Below, piece by piece: positions 18,950 to 29,006 of a stretch of DNA of 64,000 nucleotides (positions within the stretch are counted from its first letter, which is position 1; every line of letters starts with the position of its first letter). The DNA lies in assembly GCF_000740795.1 (NCBI RefSeq), contig NZ_JGYG01000002.1, forward strand, positions 1-64,000, given 5' to 3'. The position numbers were made by a program, and so were the translations under genes. Below the pieces are notes generated by a model. The model did no database searches and had not been told where the DNA came from. It saw only the letters and a list, made by a program, of their open reading frames with translations. The DNA is from Haematobacter massiliensis. GTDB lineage: Bacteria; Pseudomonadota; Alphaproteobacteria; Rhodobacterales; Rhodobacteraceae.

Positions 18950-19300
18950 ATGAGCGATGTGAAAGATCTTCCTGACCCCCTGGCACTTTGGCGGGCGGGT
19001 ATGGAGTTCGCCCAACTGGGTATGGAGGCGAACGCGATCATCACCATGCGGATGATGGGTTTCATGGGCTTCTGGCGGATGCGGGATACCGAGGCCCTGC
19101 GGATGATAACCGAAAAGCCGCCTGCCTTCTTCGAGGGCTGGATGCGGGGCATGTCCGCGGCGATGAGCGGAGAATCGGCGGAAAAAGTGGCGACGGAGGC
19201 CATCAAGCCGTTGCGCAAGACGACGCGTGCCAATCATCTGCGCCTCGTGAGGTCTGGCCCCTCTCTCGGACTTATTGCTCGACCGGGGAGCAAGAGCTGA
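18950..19300 (+). CDS. Small protein of unknown function inside the urease operon
   Basis: A 116-residue protein between ureB and ureC. Its first 60 residues are methionine-rich (for example MRMMGFMGFWRMRD) and amphipathic, with the look of a short helical hairpin, followed by a basic tail. It carries no urease maturation motif. From memory, similar small proteins near rhodobacterial urease genes have been labelled 'antifreeze protein', probably only from composition. ATG 18950 follows a GGGAG about five bases upstream. Same strand as its neighbours, so co-transcription is likely; function unknown. Confidence 0.65.
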   Translation: MSDVKDLPDPLALWRAGMEFAQLGMEANAIITMRMMGFMGFWRMRDTEALRMITEKPPAFFEGWMRGMSAAMSGESAEKVATEAIKPLRKTTRANHLRLVRSGPSLGLIARPGSKS

Positions 19301-19413
19301 TATTGCCCGAAAAACGGGCATGACCGGGATGCGATGCGACCGACTGCGTAGAGCCTGTTGAAACGCGCGCCTCTGCACGGCAGAACGGACCGAGAGCCAT
19401 CCCGGAGAACCCG

Positions 19414-21123
<1,710 letters not shown>

Positions 21124-21132
21124 GGTTTCTTC

Positions 21133-21429
21133 ATGCGTATCTGGCTGATCCTGCCTTTCACCCTCGCAGCCTGCACCGATCCGGGCTTCCGCGGCGTTGC
21201 GGGTATGCGTGAGGCAGAGGCGTCGCAGGTTGGTTCTTGTGCCTATGTCTCCAACATCACCGGCAGGCCCAGTGTGTATGGGCCGTTGCTGGGTGATCAG
21301 GGCATCAGCTATGCGCGCAATCAGGTACTGGATACCGCGCGCAGCTCAGGGGCGAATACGGTGGTGTTCCAGAAGGTCACCCCCGGTGAGCCGGTCTACG
21401 AACTCAATGCGACAGCTTACCGCTGCTGA
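21133..21429 (+). CDS. Small putative lipoprotein between ureC and ureE
   Basis: A 98-residue protein with a short signal peptide and lipobox (LAAC, Cys near residue 14). It has an internal DTARSSGANTVVF stretch and a C-terminal cysteine, resembling DUF4156-like small lipoproteins. It starts 9 bases after the ureC stop, so it is read on the urease mRNA. No link to urease is evident from sequence. Confidence 0.65.
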   Translation: MRIWLILPFTLAACTDPGFRGVAGMREAEASQVGSCAYVSNITGRPSVYGPLLGDQGISYARNQVLDTARSSGANTVVFQKVTPGEPVYELNATAYRC

Positions 21430-21532
21430 GCCAGCTGCAACGCTGCAATGCAAAAACGACCGTAGCGCTTGAGAGGCAGGCTCCCTATTTGACCCCTCGG
21501 GGAGGGAACACCGCAAGTTCGGACGTTTCCCA

Positions 21533-21766
21533 ATGAACGCTTACAATCGCATCGAAACCACACCCACCCGCGAGAAAACCCTCCGCGAGATCGTTGACGA
21601 TTTTTTTGTGGGGATCGGTCAAGGCGTCAGCGCCTATCGTGTCCGCGAATCGCGCATGGCTGAAATGCGCAGGCTTGACGCCAAATCCGACGCCGAGCTC
21701 AAGGACATGGGCCTGACGCGTGATCGCATCCCGCAATACGTCTTCCGCGACCTGTTCGCCGCCTGA
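21533..21766 (+). CDS. DUF1127-like small protein
   Basis: A 77-residue basic protein ending in a DUF1127-like motif: an arginine-rich helix followed by LDAKSDAELKDMGLTRDRIP. Some family members take part in RNA turnover and phosphate or carbon metabolism, but no role is known here. A GGGAGGGAAC element lies about 20 bases before the ATG. It sits between ureC and ureE on the operon strand. Confidence 0.75.
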   Translation: MNAYNRIETTPTREKTLREIVDDFFVGIGQGVSAYRVRESRMAEMRRLDAKSDAELKDMGLTRDRIPQYVFRDLFAA

Positions 21767-21826
21767 GCCGCCTTGACGCCTTTCTCCGAAGGAGGCACCA
21801 ACGGGGAAAGCGCGGGAGATCAGGCG

Positions 21827-22387
21827 ATGGCAGACATTCCGAAAGCGGTGCGTATCCGTCCTGCTGGTGCATGGGCGGGCGCTGTGGATGAAGTGCTGCT
21901 CGACTACGATCAGCGCTTCCTGCGCCGTCGGCGGCTGGATTCTGCGGCGGGCGAAGCTTTCATGGTCGATCTGCCGGAGACAACCAGCCTCAACCATGGC
22001 GATGCCTTCGAGCTGGAGGACGGGCGCCTGATTTCCGTCGCTGCTGCGGATGAGCCGCTGCTGGAAATCCATGCCGATGATCTGGTGCGGCTGGCTTGGC
22101 ATATCGGTAACCGGCATACGCCCTGCCAGATCGAGCCGGGCCGCTTGCTGATCCGCCGCGATCACGTGTTGCAGGATATGGTCGAGCGGTTGGGCGGGCA
22201 TGTCCATGCCATAATCGCCCCCTTCCGGCCCGAAGGCGGCGCCTATGGTCATGGCCGCACCCTTGGCCATTCGCATGGGCCGGACGACGCCCAGCACCCC
22301 TCCGAGAACTCCGGGACACATGTGCGGTTTCACGGCAGCCATGGCCCGGAGGAAGAGGAGGATCCGCCGCCGCGGGATCCTGAATGA
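21827..22387 (+). CDS. ureE: Urease accessory protein UreE (nickel chaperone)
   Basis: Delivers nickel to the urease activation complex, 186 residues. The N-terminal beta domain has LDYDQRFLRRRRL. The metal-binding domain has WHIGNRHTPCQIEPGRLLI and RRDHVLQDMVERLGG. The C-terminal tail is His-rich (HGHGRTLGHSHG, later HVRFHGSHG) and strongly acidic, as in nickel-storing UreE variants. ATG 21827 follows GGGAGA; the frame also opens earlier at 21773. Confidence 0.93.
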   Translation: MADIPKAVRIRPAGAWAGAVDEVLLDYDQRFLRRRRLDSAAGEAFMVDLPETTSLNHGDAFELEDGRLISVAAADEPLLEIHADDLVRLAWHIGNRHTPCQIEPGRLLIRRDHVLQDMVERLGGHVHAIIAPFRPEGGAYGHGRTLGHSHGPDDAQHPSENSGTHVRFHGSHGPEEEEDPPPRDPE

Positions 22388-22410
22388 TCGCCGCCGGTTG
22401 ACCCAGTTCG

Positions 22411-23046
22411 ATGACGGCGGCGCTTCTCACCCTTTCCCAACGCCTTTCCCCGGCCTTCCCGGTCGGGTCATTTGCCTATTCGCATGGGCTGGAATGGGCT
22501 ATTTTCGCAGGTGAAGTGACAAACGCGGAGACGCTTCTTCTGTGGGTGGAGGATGTTCTGGCCCATGGCAGCGGGCGCAGCGATGCAGTCCTGCTGGCCC
22601 ATGCCCTTACCCCCGGTGCGGATTTGGGGCTGCTCTCCGATATGGCTCTCGCGCTCGCCGCCAGTGCAGAGCGGGTGCGGGAAACGGTCGATCAGGGTCG
22701 TGCCTATATGGCGGCATTGCCGGAAGATGCGGGATCGTTGCCGGGCGATCTTCCCTATCCCGTGGCGCTGGGCGCGACCTGCCGTGATCTAGGCCTGCCC
22801 GTCGAGACAATCGTGGCCTTCTACCTTCAGGCTTTTGCCGGAATGCTGGTACAGGCGGCGGTGCGCTTCGTGCCGATCGGCCAGACAGCGGGGCAGCGCG
22901 TGATTTCCGCACTGCATCCGCTGATGATGCGGATCGCGGCAGAGGCGGTCGCGACGCCGCTGGACGGCATTGCCAGCGGCGCCTTCCGCTCCGATCTCGC
23001 CGCCATGCGGCATGAGGTGATGGAAGTGAGGATTTTCAGGACATGA
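22411..23046 (+). CDS. ureF: Urease accessory protein UreF
   Basis: All-helical GTPase-gating subunit of the urease activation complex, 211 residues. Typical stretches are [20 protein letters not shown] near the N-terminus and a late [15 protein letters not shown]. Its stop overlaps the ureG start (ATGA). Confidence 0.95.
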   Translation: MTAALLTLSQRLSPAFPVGSFAYSHGLEWAIFAGEVTNAETLLLWVEDVLAHGSGRSDAVLLAHALTPGADLGLLSDMALALAASAERVRETVDQGRAYMAALPEDAGSLPGDLPYPVALGATCRDLGLPVETIVAFYLQAFAGMLVQAAVRFVPIGQTAGQRVISALHPLMMRIAAEAVATPLDGIASGAFRSDLAAMRHEVMEVRIFRT

Positions 23047-23654
23047 TGAGCGGGAATGGCCCCCTCCGCATCGGGATCGGCGGCCCGGTGGGGGCAGGCA
23101 AGACGACCCTGACGGAGCAGCTTTGCAGAGCAATGCGGGATCGCTGGTCGGTGGCCGTGATCACGAACGATATCTATACCCGCGAGGATGCAGAGTACCT
23201 CATGCGGGCGCAGGCCCTGCCGCTTGAGCGCATTCGGGGCGTGGAGACGGGTGGTTGTCCCCACACAGCGATACGGGAGGATGCGTCCATCAACCTCGCG
23301 GCGGTGGCCGATCTGACGGCCGCCATTCCCGATCTGGATGTGATCCTGATCGAATCGGGGGGAGACAATCTGGCGGCCACGTTCTCACCCGAACTGGCGG
23401 ATCTGACGCTCTATGTCATCGACACGGCAGCGGGGCAGGACATTCCGCGCAAGAAGGGACCGGGTGTCACGAAATCGGACCTGCTCATCGTGAACAAGGT
23501 CGATCTTGCCCCGCATGTCGGCGTGGATCCAGCCTTGCTGGAGAGTGATACCCGCGCGGCGCGCGGCAGGCTTCCCTATGTGATGGCTTCTCTTCGGCAG
23601 GCGGTCGGGGTGGATGAGGTTGTCCGCTTCATCGCGCGCGAAGGCGGGCTTTAG
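23043..23654 (+). CDS. ureG: Urease accessory GTPase UreG
   Basis: SIMIBI-class GTPase that powers nickel insertion, 203 residues. The P-loop is [13 protein letters not shown]. Other conserved parts are [15 protein letters not shown], the metal-binding [30 protein letters not shown], and [11 protein letters not shown]. Last gene of the urease operon; the transcript probably ends at the hairpin just downstream. Confidence 0.97.
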   Translation: MMSGNGPLRIGIGGPVGAGKTTLTEQLCRAMRDRWSVAVITNDIYTREDAEYLMRAQALPLERIRGVETGGCPHTAIREDASINLAAVADLTAAIPDLDVILIESGGDNLAATFSPELADLTLYVIDTAAGQDIPRKKGPGVTKSDLLIVNKVDLAPHVGVDPALLESDTRAARGRLPYVMASLRQAVGVDEVVRFIAREGGL

Positions 23655-23663
23655 AAATGCGAA

Positions 23664-23684
23664 AGGCCCCCGGCAAGGGGGCCT
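23664..23684. terminator. Hairpin between convergent ureG and infC
   Basis: A perfect 8-bp inverted repeat (AGGCCCCC, loop GGCAA, GGGGGCCT) lies between the ureG stop and the infC stop. Its symmetry suits a bidirectional terminator. There is no long T-run on either side, so efficiency is uncertain. Confidence 0.65.
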
Positions 23685-23708
23685 GGACGCGACAGAGACG
23701 ATCCGCGC

Positions 23709-24248
23709 TTATTTCGGACCGATCATCATCACCATCTGGCGGCCTTCAAGCTTCGGCATATTCTCCACCTTGCCGACCTCGGCCACATCGGCGGCCACCC
23801 GGTTCAGCAGTTCCATGCCGAGCTGCTGGTGCGCCATCTCGCGACCGCGGAAGCGAAGGGTCACTTTCACCTTGTCGCCGCCTTCGAGGAACTTGAGCAC
23901 GGAGCGCATCTTCACGTCGTAGTCATGGGTATCGGTCCCGGGACGGAACTTGATTTCCTTGACCTCGATGGTCTTCTGCTTCTTCCGTGCTTCGGCCTCG
24001 CGCTTCTGATTTTCGTATTTGAACTTGCCGAAGTCCATGATCTTGCAGACGGGCGGCGTGGCGTTCGGCGAGATCTCGACGAGATCGAGACCAGCCTCCT
24101 GAGCCAGGGCGAGCGCCCGCGCTGGCGTCACGACCCCGACGTTCTCGCCCTCTGCCCCGATCAGCCGAATCTCCGGCGCGCGGATACGTTCGTTGACACG
24201 GGGTCCGGTGTCGCGTTGGGGCGGGGCATTGTGCGGTCTGCGGGCTAT
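23709..24248 (-). CDS. infC: Translation initiation factor IF-3
   Basis: Binds the 30S subunit and checks start-codon choice, 179 residues. Landmarks are [30 protein letters not shown]-like [30 protein letters not shown] and [13 protein letters not shown]. No ATG exists upstream of the conserved N-terminus in a sensible position. The best start is ATA at 24248 (reading ATA-GCC-CGC-AGA), preceded by AAGGAT with about seven bases of spacing. Rare AUU/AUC/AUA starts are a known feature of infC and let IF-3 repress its own translation. rpmI and rplT are not adjacent here. Confidence 0.93.
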   Translation of the reverse strand: MARRPHNAPPQRDTGPRVNERIRAPEIRLIGAEGENVGVVTPARALALAQEAGLDLVEISPNATPPVCKIMDFGKFKYENQKREAEARKKQKTIEVKEIKFRPGTDTHDYDVKMRSVLKFLEGGDKVKVTLRFRGREMAHQQLGMELLNRVAADVAEVGKVENMPKLEGRQMVMMIGPK

Positions 24249-24379
24249 GGTGGTAATCCTTACGATGTTGTGTGCCGCGGGCAAAATAGTGTTGGCGAAG
24301 GCGTGATACAACAGGGATTCGGTATTTCCGCCGCGGCCCCGCACCGCAATGGGCGGTAAAAGCCCGGAGGAGTTGGAAG

Positions 24380-24997
24380 ATGAGGTCGTTTCTGATCGCG
24401 GCGATACTGGTGGCCCTGGGGATCGTGACATGGCGCCATTTCGCCACGGATGTTCGTGGGCCGTGGGGCGGACTCACACGGGAAGCGCCCTCTCTTCCCT
24501 CAGCCTTCCGGTTTCCCGTCGAGGAGGACGAGGAGAGTTTCGTCAACCGTGCCGCCCGCACCGCGCGCGAAGCGGCTACCGATGCACAGAGCGCGGCAGA
24601 GCAGGCGGGCAGGGCCTTGAATAGAGCGGCCTCCGCCAACATGCGTGAAGCGGTGAGCCTTGCCGCAGGCGAGGCGGAGCGGGCTGTCGATGCCGCGATG
24701 GCAGGGGTGCAGGATGCGCTGCGCGACCCCTCGGAGTCGAGCAGGAGCGCGGCGGAGGGGGCACTCGCCGCAGCAGATCACGCCACGGACATCGTCACGG
24801 AGGGGACGGAAGTGCTGGGGGAAAAGGCGCGGCGCTGGTGGGTGGAGCGGGCAGGCACATTTCGCGCGCATATCACCGAAGCCGATCTGGCACCCGACCT
24901 GGAGGACCGGCTGCTTCACGCCTGGGACAAGGCAAAGGACGCCCCGGAAGCAATCCAGAACGTCCTTCAGGAACTCAGGGTTCAACTGGAAGAGTGA
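24380..24997 (+). CDS. Membrane-anchored alanine-rich helical protein, unknown
   Basis: A 205-residue protein with one N-terminal membrane helix (about residues 4-18), then an acidic, alanine-rich stretch (about 50-150) predicted as long amphipathic helices or coiled coil (for example [20 protein letters not shown]). It resembles apolipoprotein- or LEA-like repeats in composition only. ATG 24380 follows GGAGGAG about nine bases upstream. Divergent from infC across 131 bases. Family not recognised; an envelope-associated role is a guess. Confidence 0.6.
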   Translation: MRSFLIAAILVALGIVTWRHFATDVRGPWGGLTREAPSLPSAFRFPVEEDEESFVNRAARTAREAATDAQSAAEQAGRALNRAASANMREAVSLAAGEAERAVDAAMAGVQDALRDPSESSRSAAEGALAAADHATDIVTEGTEVLGEKARRWWVERAGTFRAHITEADLAPDLEDRLLHAWDKAKDAPEAIQNVLQELRVQLEE

Positions 24998-25000
24998 GGG

Positions 25001-25816
25001 TTAGCCGACGAAGGCCTTTTCCACCACATATTCGGCAGGCTCGCTGTTCGCGCCTTCGCGCAGACCGAACCCGTCGAGGATCTCCATGATATCCTTGTTG
25101 AAGGCGAGGCTGCCACAGACCATGCCCCGGTCCGTCGCAGGATTTATCGCCGGGATGCCGAGCCGCTCGAACACCTCGCCGGAGCGAAGATGGTCGGTGA
25201 TCCGGCCCATGACGGGCGAGGTTTCGCGCGTGGTGGTCGGATAATAGCGCAGCTTGCCCGCGGCGAACTCACCGACCAGCGGATCCTCAGCGACGGAGGC
25301 GACCAGTTCCTCGCCATAGGCCAGAGCCGCCACTTCCCGCGTCGTATGGGTGAGGATGACCTCATCATACCGCTCATAGGTTTCCGGGTCGCGGATAAGC
25401 GAGGCGAAGGGCGCGATTCCCGTGCCGGTAGCAAAGAGCCACAGCCGCTTGCCGGGCAGCAGCGCATCCAGGACGAGCGTCCCCACCGCTTTCGGCTTCA
25501 GAATGATCTCGTCACCCGGTTGAATATGCTGCAACCGGGAGGTCAGCGGGCCGTCCTGCACCTTGATGGAATAGAACTCCAGTTCCTCGTCCCAGGCGGG
25601 GGAGGCGATGGAATAGGCGCGCAGCAGCGGGCGGCCGTTATCCCCTGTCAGGCCGATCATCACGAATTCGCCGGACCGGAAGCGGAGCGACCGGGGACGG
25701 GTCACGCGGAACGAAAACAGATGCTCCGACCAGTGCCGGACGGCGGTCACGGTTTCGGTGGGCAGGGTCTTGGCGGCGGGGGCGGCGGTATCGGTCACGG
25801 GAGCGAGGTCGTTCAT
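25001..25816 (-). CDS. fpr: Ferredoxin/flavodoxin-NADP+ reductase
   Basis: FAD enzyme exchanging electrons between NADPH and ferredoxin or flavodoxin, 271 residues. The FAD site is RAYSIASPAWDEELEFYSI and the NADP site starts LFATGTGIAPFAS. Later motifs are MVCGSLAFNKDIM and the bacterial-type C-terminus VVEKAFVG. ATG 25816 gives the family N-terminus; ATG 25831 is an alternative. Downstream of the sulfite-reductase operon on the same strand, so it may supply its reductant. Confidence 0.93.
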   Translation of the reverse strand: MNDLAPVTDTAAPAAKTLPTETVTAVRHWSEHLFSFRVTRPRSLRFRSGEFVMIGLTGDNGRPLLRAYSIASPAWDEELEFYSIKVQDGPLTSRLQHIQPGDEIILKPKAVGTLVLDALLPGKRLWLFATGTGIAPFASLIRDPETYERYDEVILTHTTREVAALAYGEELVASVAEDPLVGEFAAGKLRYYPTTTRETSPVMGRITDHLRSGEVFERLGIPAINPATDRGMVCGSLAFNKDIMEILDGFGLREGANSEPAEYVVEKAFVG

Positions 25817-25864
25817 GGCGGGGAGTCGCATCCTTTTATCGGGAATAGGGGATCGGCGGAAGGG

Positions 25865-26269
25865 TCAGCCCCGCAGCCGCCGCTGGTAATCATGTTCGCG
25901 CCAGTCGGCACGGGCGAGCCACTGATCCTCAGGCTGACGGGCGGCGAGTTCCGAAGCGATCTCCACCTCGTCGAAACCGGAGCGGCGCACCATGGCATAC
26001 TGATCGGCGATCACATGACCCTTGGCGCGGAGCCGCCCGCTGAACCCCAGCCGCCGCAACTCGCGACCGAGGGTGAAGCCGCGACCGTCGGAAAATGCGG
26101 GGAAGTCGATCCGCACGAATCCGGCCGACAGAAGCGGTACCAGGTCAGCGGTCGCGGTGTCGGAGGGAACGTCCACGGCAGGGCTGGGACCATCCAGCGC
26201 ATCAAGGGGCAGAAAGTCCCCGGTGAAGTCCTCGGCATGGAAGCCGTCGTCGCGCACGATCACGGTCAT
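25865..26269 (-). CDS. DUF934 family protein of the sulfur assimilation operon
   Basis: A 134-residue DUF934 protein, a family found next to cysI and cysH in alphaproteobacteria and often called a putative oxidoreductase without biochemical proof. Conserved parts visible are FPAFSDGRGFTLGRELR and GHVIADQYAMVRRSGFDEVE. Its ATG overlaps the cysH stop in ATGA, so translation is coupled. Confidence 0.85.
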   Translation of the reverse strand: MTVIVRDDGFHAEDFTGDFLPLDALDGPSPAVDVPSDTATADLVPLLSAGFVRIDFPAFSDGRGFTLGRELRRLGFSGRLRAKGHVIADQYAMVRRSGFDEVEIASELAARQPEDQWLARADWREHDYQRRLRG

Positions 26270-27012
26270 GCCGCGTTCTCCTTGTCCTTTGGCATCCGCA
26301 CGGCCTTGCCGTCGATGAAATGGATGCCGCATTCGACCTTTGCCTGTCCCCGCCAGCGACCGGCCCGCGGATCCTCGCCGGGTTTCACCGGAGAGGTGCA
26401 GGGGGCGCAACCAATCGACGGATAGCCCTTCGCCACGAGCGGGTGCCGGGGCAGGTCATGGCGGGTCATATAGGTATCCACCTCCGCCGGCGTCCAGTCT
26501 GCGAGCGGATTGATCTTGATCCGGCTGTCGCCTTCGGCCTCGAACAGGTCGAGCGTGGCGCGGGTCGCGGCCTGAAACCGTTTCCGCCCGGTGATCCAGG
26601 CGTCGAACCCTTTCAGGGCGCGTTCGAGCGGGCGGGTCTTGCGAAGGTCGCAGCAGGCATCGGTATTGAACTGGTGCAGCGTATTGTCCGGATCCTCGAA
26701 GGCAAGCTCCTCGGGATCGGCCGTGATCCGCCGGATGTCGGTAAGACCGAGGCTGCGCGCGATCTCCTGCTGATAGGCGATGGTTTCCGCGAACAGCATC
26801 TCCGTATCGACGAAGAGCACGGGCAGCTCGGGCGCCGCCTCCGCAACCATATGAAGCAGCACGACGGATTCGGCCCCGAAGGAGGAGACGAGCGCCACCC
26901 GGCCCGCCGCCGGATCGGCGAGCGCGGCACGGATCGCTTCCGTACCGCCCTTGTCGCCGTGGCGGGCATTCAGGGTATCCACCCGATCCGCAACGGAACC
27001 GTCAGGCCGCAT
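26266..27012 (-). CDS. cysH: Phosphoadenylyl/adenylyl-sulfate reductase
   Basis: Reduces activated sulfate to sulfite, 248 residues. It keeps the paired cysteines of the 4Fe-4S class (CCDLRK and SIGCAPCTSP), which usually means APS rather than PAPS is the substrate. The catalytic C-terminal cysteine is in VECGIHF. The PP-loop-type N-terminal motif is SSFGAESVVLLHM. ATG 27012 overlaps the end of cysI by 11 bases; a longer open frame upstream lies within cysI and is ignored. Confidence 0.93.
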   Translation of the reverse strand: MRPDGSVADRVDTLNARHGDKGGTEAIRAALADPAAGRVALVSSFGAESVVLLHMVAEAAPELPVLFVDTEMLFAETIAYQQEIARSLGLTDIRRITADPEELAFEDPDNTLHQFNTDACCDLRKTRPLERALKGFDAWITGRKRFQAATRATLDLFEAEGDSRIKINPLADWTPAEVDTYMTRHDLPRHPLVAKGYPSIGCAPCTSPVKPGEDPRAGRWRGQAKVECGIHFIDGKAVRMPKDKENAA

Positions 27013-28669
27013 CGCGCTTGCCTTCCTCCGGGTAGAGCGCGGCCTTGAACGGGGCCGGGCCAAGGCGACGGAAGGCGTCGATGAACGTCTCCTCCGGCCC
27101 CTGCCGTTCGGCCAGATAGGCGCGCATGAGCCGCTCGATCGCGGGCACCACCTCCTCCGCCGGAAAACCGGGGCCGGCGCGTTCGCCGATGGCCGCACGT
27201 TCCGTGCCGTCGCCGCCCAGCGTGATCTGATAATTCTCCACGCCCGCGCGGTCGAGGCCGAGAATCCCGACATGCCCCACATGGTGATGGCCGCAGGCGT
27301 TGATGCAGCCGGAGATCTTGATCTTCATCCCGCCGATCTCCTCCTCCAGCCCGAGAGCGTGGAAATGAGTGGCGATATCCTGCGCGATGGGGATGGAGCG
27401 CGCGGTGGCCAGCGCGCAGTAATCCATGCCGGGGCAGGCGATGATGTCGGAGATCAGCCCGATATTCGCCGTGGCCAGTTCCGCGGCCTTCAGCGCTGCG
27501 TGGACGGCGGGCAGATCGCCCTTGTGCACATGCGGCAGGATGACGTTCTGCTCATGGCTGATACGCAGTTCGTCATGTCCGTAGCGTTCTGCCAGATCGG
27601 CCAGCACGCGCATCTGGTCGGATGTCGCATCGCCCGGCGTCGCGCCCTGTTTCTTCAGCGAGACGGAGACGATGGCGTAGTTGTCGTTCCGGTGGCGGCT
27701 CAGGTTCTGTTCGCTCCAGCGACGGAATTCCGGGTCGCGAAGCGCGGCCTCATAGGCGTCGGTGGGTGCGTTCTTCCATGCGGGCGCTGCAAAGGCTGCT
27801 TCGATGTCCGCAAGCAATGCCTGATCGGAACCGTGAAACTCCGGCCGGATTTCCGCGAACCGGGCTTCCACAAGCTCCCGAATCTTCTCGACGCCCGTTT
27901 CGTGCACGGTGATCTTGATGCGGGCCTTGTACTTGTTGTCGCGGCGGCCAAGCTCGTTGTAGACGCTGAGAACAGCTTCCACATAGGGCAGCAGGTCGGC
28001 CTTGGGCAGGAACTCCCGCACGATATGGCCAAGCATCGGCGTCCGGCCAAGGCCGCCTCCCACGATCACCTCGAAGCCAGGCTCGCCCCGCGCATTGCGC
28101 ACCATGCGGAGCCCGATGTCATGCGCGCGGGTCACGGCGCGGTCGTTCGGGCTGCCGGTGATGGCGATCTTGAACTTCCGCGGGAGGAACTGGAATTCCG
28201 GATGGTCGGTCGACCACTGACGCAGCAATTCCGCGACGGGGCGCGGGTCTTCGATCTCATCCGCCGCAGCGCCGGCGAAATGGTCTGCGGTGACGTTGCG
28301 GACGCAGTTGCCCGAGGTCTGGATGGCGTGCATCTCCACCTCCGCCAGAGCTTCCAGCATGTCCGGCACGTCGCGGAGCAGTGGCCAGTTGTACTGGATG
28401 TTCTGGCGGGTGGTGAAATGGCCGTATCCCTTGTCCCACCGGTCGGCGATGAGCGCGAGCTGACGCATTTTCGCGCCGTTGAGTGTGCCATAGGGGATGG
28501 CCACGCGCAGCATGTAGGCGTGAAGCTGGAGGTAGAGACCGTTCATCAGCCGGAGCGGCCTGAACTCCTCCTCCGTCAGCGATCCGTCGATCCGTCGCTC
28601 CACCTGCGCGCGGAACTGGGCCACCCGTTCGCGGACGAAGGCTGCGTCGAAATCGTCGTAGCGGTACAT
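27002..28669 (-). CDS. cysI: Assimilatory sulfite (or nitrite) reductase, hemoprotein
   Basis: Siroheme and 4Fe-4S enzyme reducing sulfite to sulfide, 555 residues. The cofactor cysteines are in ACPGMDYCALATA and SGCINACGHHHVGHVGILGL. The N-terminal ferrodoxin-like halves show FTTRQNIQYNWPL and TSGNCVRNVTADHFAG. Nitrite reductases share this fold; the neighbouring cysH and cysG favour sulfite. ATG 28669 gives the family N-terminus MYRYDDFDAAFVRERV. There is no flavoprotein cysJ; fpr downstream may provide electrons through ferredoxin. Confidence 0.93.
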   Translation of the reverse strand: MYRYDDFDAAFVRERVAQFRAQVERRIDGSLTEEEFRPLRLMNGLYLQLHAYMLRVAIPYGTLNGAKMRQLALIADRWDKGYGHFTTRQNIQYNWPLLRDVPDMLEALAEVEMHAIQTSGNCVRNVTADHFAGAAADEIEDPRPVAELLRQWSTDHPEFQFLPRKFKIAITGSPNDRAVTRAHDIGLRMVRNARGEPGFEVIVGGGLGRTPMLGHIVREFLPKADLLPYVEAVLSVYNELGRRDNKYKARIKITVHETGVEKIRELVEARFAEIRPEFHGSDQALLADIEAAFAAPAWKNAPTDAYEAALRDPEFRRWSEQNLSRHRNDNYAIVSVSLKKQGATPGDATSDQMRVLADLAERYGHDELRISHEQNVILPHVHKGDLPAVHAALKAAELATANIGLISDIIACPGMDYCALATARSIPIAQDIATHFHALGLEEEIGGMKIKISGCINACGHHHVGHVGILGLDRAGVENYQITLGGDGTERAAIGERAGPGFPAEEVVPAIERLMRAYLAERQGPEETFIDAFRRLGPAPFKAALYPEEGKRDAA

Positions 28670-28688
28670 GCGGTCTTGCTCCTGGGAC

Positions 28689-29006
28689 TCAGCCGACGCG
28701 ATCGAGGTCGCGTTCGGCCTGTTTGCCGTGGGGGTAGTTCGAAGGGCCGGTCGCGCGGAACACCTCCCGGAAATGGATGGGTTCCGGCCCGGTGGATCCT
28801 GCCTTGGCATCGGCGAGATAGGCGCCGACGACAAGCCCTGATTGCGCTGCCGCATCCAGAAGGCGGATCGCGGCATGGGCTTCATCCTCGATCAGCTCCG
28901 CCTCGTGCAGTTCGCGCGACCAGCGGTCATCGGGGGTGAGATAAACGACATCGCCCTCAAGGAGGGCGTTGGCGGTGACGACTTTCGGTGTGAAACGGCG
29001 GCTCAT
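28689..29006 (-). CDS. DUF2849 family protein
   Basis: A 105-residue DUF2849 protein. It begins RRFTPKVVTANALLEGDVVYL and ends in a charged REVFRATGPSNYPHG stretch. The family is common between cysG and cysI in Rhodobacterales, but its function is unknown. Its start overlaps the cysG stop (ATGA), and cysI follows 19 bases after its stop. Confidence 0.85.
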   Translation of the reverse strand: MSRRFTPKVVTANALLEGDVVYLTPDDRWSRELHEAELIEDEAHAAIRLLDAAAQSGLVVGAYLADAKAGSTGPEPIHFREVFRATGPSNYPHGKQAERDLDRVG

